DNA of 64,000 bases, taken from NCBI RefSeq assembly GCF_042850985.1, contig NZ_AP031415.1, positions 1,550,001 to 1,614,000 of the forward strand. The letters run 5' to 3'. The translations under genes and the position numbers were made by a program. The notes beneath the pieces are model-generated. The model was not told the DNA's origin, did no database searches, and saw only the letters and a program-made list of their open reading frames with translations. This document shows, piece by piece, positions 63,677-64,000 of the stretch (its first letter is position 1; the number at the start of each line of letters is the position of its first letter). The DNA comes from Allocoprobacillus sp002160865. GTDB lineage: Bacteria > Bacillota_I > Bacilli_A > Erysipelotrichales > Coprobacillaceae.

Positions 63677-64000
63677 TATTCAAAACCCTTTACACTATAT
63701 CCTGCATCTTCAACAGCTTTGACTAATAGACTTTCTTCTATGTCATGATCTAATTGAAGATAAGCACAATGATTTTCTAAATCAACTGTTGCTTTGACAC
63801 CTTCAATACTATTTAATGCCTGTGATACATGTTTTTGACAATGAGGACACATCATTCCTTCAATATTCATTTTCTTTTCCATTTGATTAACCTCCTGTTT
63901 TTTTATTTGATTTTGATATTTTGGTTTAAAAAATCTCAGTCTCAAAGCATTGCTGACAACAAAGACTGAACTTAAACTCATAGCGGCTGCTCCAAACATA
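63676..64000 (-). CDS. copA: Copper-transporting P-type ATPase, C-terminal end with fused HMA domain (5' part outside window)
   Basis: The frame enters from the right edge. The first visible residues (MFGAAAMSLSSVFVVSNALRLRFF) are the last membrane helix of a CopA-type ATPase. Then a linker and, in the same frame, a 68-residue heavy-metal-associated domain with GMMCPHC (MxCxxC) follow. Inside the linker, AGGAGG stands eight bases before an in-frame ATG (63882) that starts the HMA part. A separate CopZ-like chaperone could therefore also be made. Most CopA proteins carry HMA domains at the N-terminus. Confidence 0.85.
   Translation of the reverse strand, partial: MFGAAAMSLSSVFVVSNALRLRFFKPKYQNQIKKQEVNQMEKKMNIEGMMCPHCQKHVSQALNSIEGVKATVDLENHCAYLQLDHDIEESLLVKAVEDAGYSVKGFE

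Overview
The window is a low-GC, Gram-positive, spore-forming Firmicute chromosome. Intrinsic terminators and strong AGGAGG ribosome-binding sites are abundant, and TGA is used as a stop. The gene content (CotE, SpoIVA, SpoVS, SpmA/B and DacB together with a lacto-N-biose phosphorylase operon) best fits a gut Erysipelotrichia/Coprobacillaceae-type bacterium. Genus cannot be fixed from this window. No prophage, insertion sequence, CRISPR array or tRNA gene was recognised.

Layout. 1-4170: rRNA operon read leftwards (23S, cut by the window edge; spacer without tRNA; 16S; leader and promoter). 4290-6076: dtd and rarA, diverging from a perfectly palindromic promoter. 6124-15901: an operon for galacto-N-biose/lacto-N-biose use (lipoprotein binding protein, two permeases, a 55-residue membrane protein, MsmK-like ATPase, GH112 phosphorylase, nucleotidyltransferase, NahK kinase) with a divergent AraC-type regulator. 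15911-31816: a leftward block with Bacillus-like order, rodZ-pgsA-cinA(C-terminal)-recA-rny-ymdB-spoVS-x-miaB-ricA-guaB-cotE-mutS-mutL-yvlD-miaA. 32013-38791: rnpB, gpsB, recU-ponA facing nth-dnaD-ypmB, and a membrane metalloprotease. 38859-51568: hup, spoIVA, a VOC protein, two flavodoxin-like proteins, an ABC-F protein behind an attenuator, spoVIF-like, gpsA, der, cmk, a tail-anchored protein, ferredoxin, rluB, spmB, spmA, dacB. 51606-64000: accessory and housekeeping genes, including a flavin reductase/HxlR pair, a sirtuin, AlkD, a PTS EIIB-ROK fusion, an orphan BrxF-like ATPase, a radical SAM/MnmM pair, VanY, an intracellular alpha-amylase, and CsoR with the end of a copper ATPase.

How the parts work together. 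The sugar operon should import host mucin or milk disaccharides, split them by phosphorolysis and activate the released hexosamine; a cre-like site suggests CcpA control. The central blocks combine mismatch repair, recombination, tRNA modification, RNA decay, envelope synthesis and spore coat/cortex assembly. Four spore genes (cotE, spoVS, spoIVA, dacB) share a CATATA(G/T)T box just upstream, a possible sigma-E -10 element.

Most notable items: (1) a complete transcription-attenuation device (promoter, 12-codon leader peptide, mutually exclusive 11-bp helices, terminator) before the ABC-F gene; (2) a protein joining a PTS lactose/cellobiose-type EIIB domain to a degenerate ROK domain; (3) a lone BrxF-like P-loop protein with no BREX genes nearby; (4) an IMP dehydrogenase of the Tritrichomonas type; (5) a flavodoxin-like gene whose frame runs through a terminator hairpin before reaching its stop codon.
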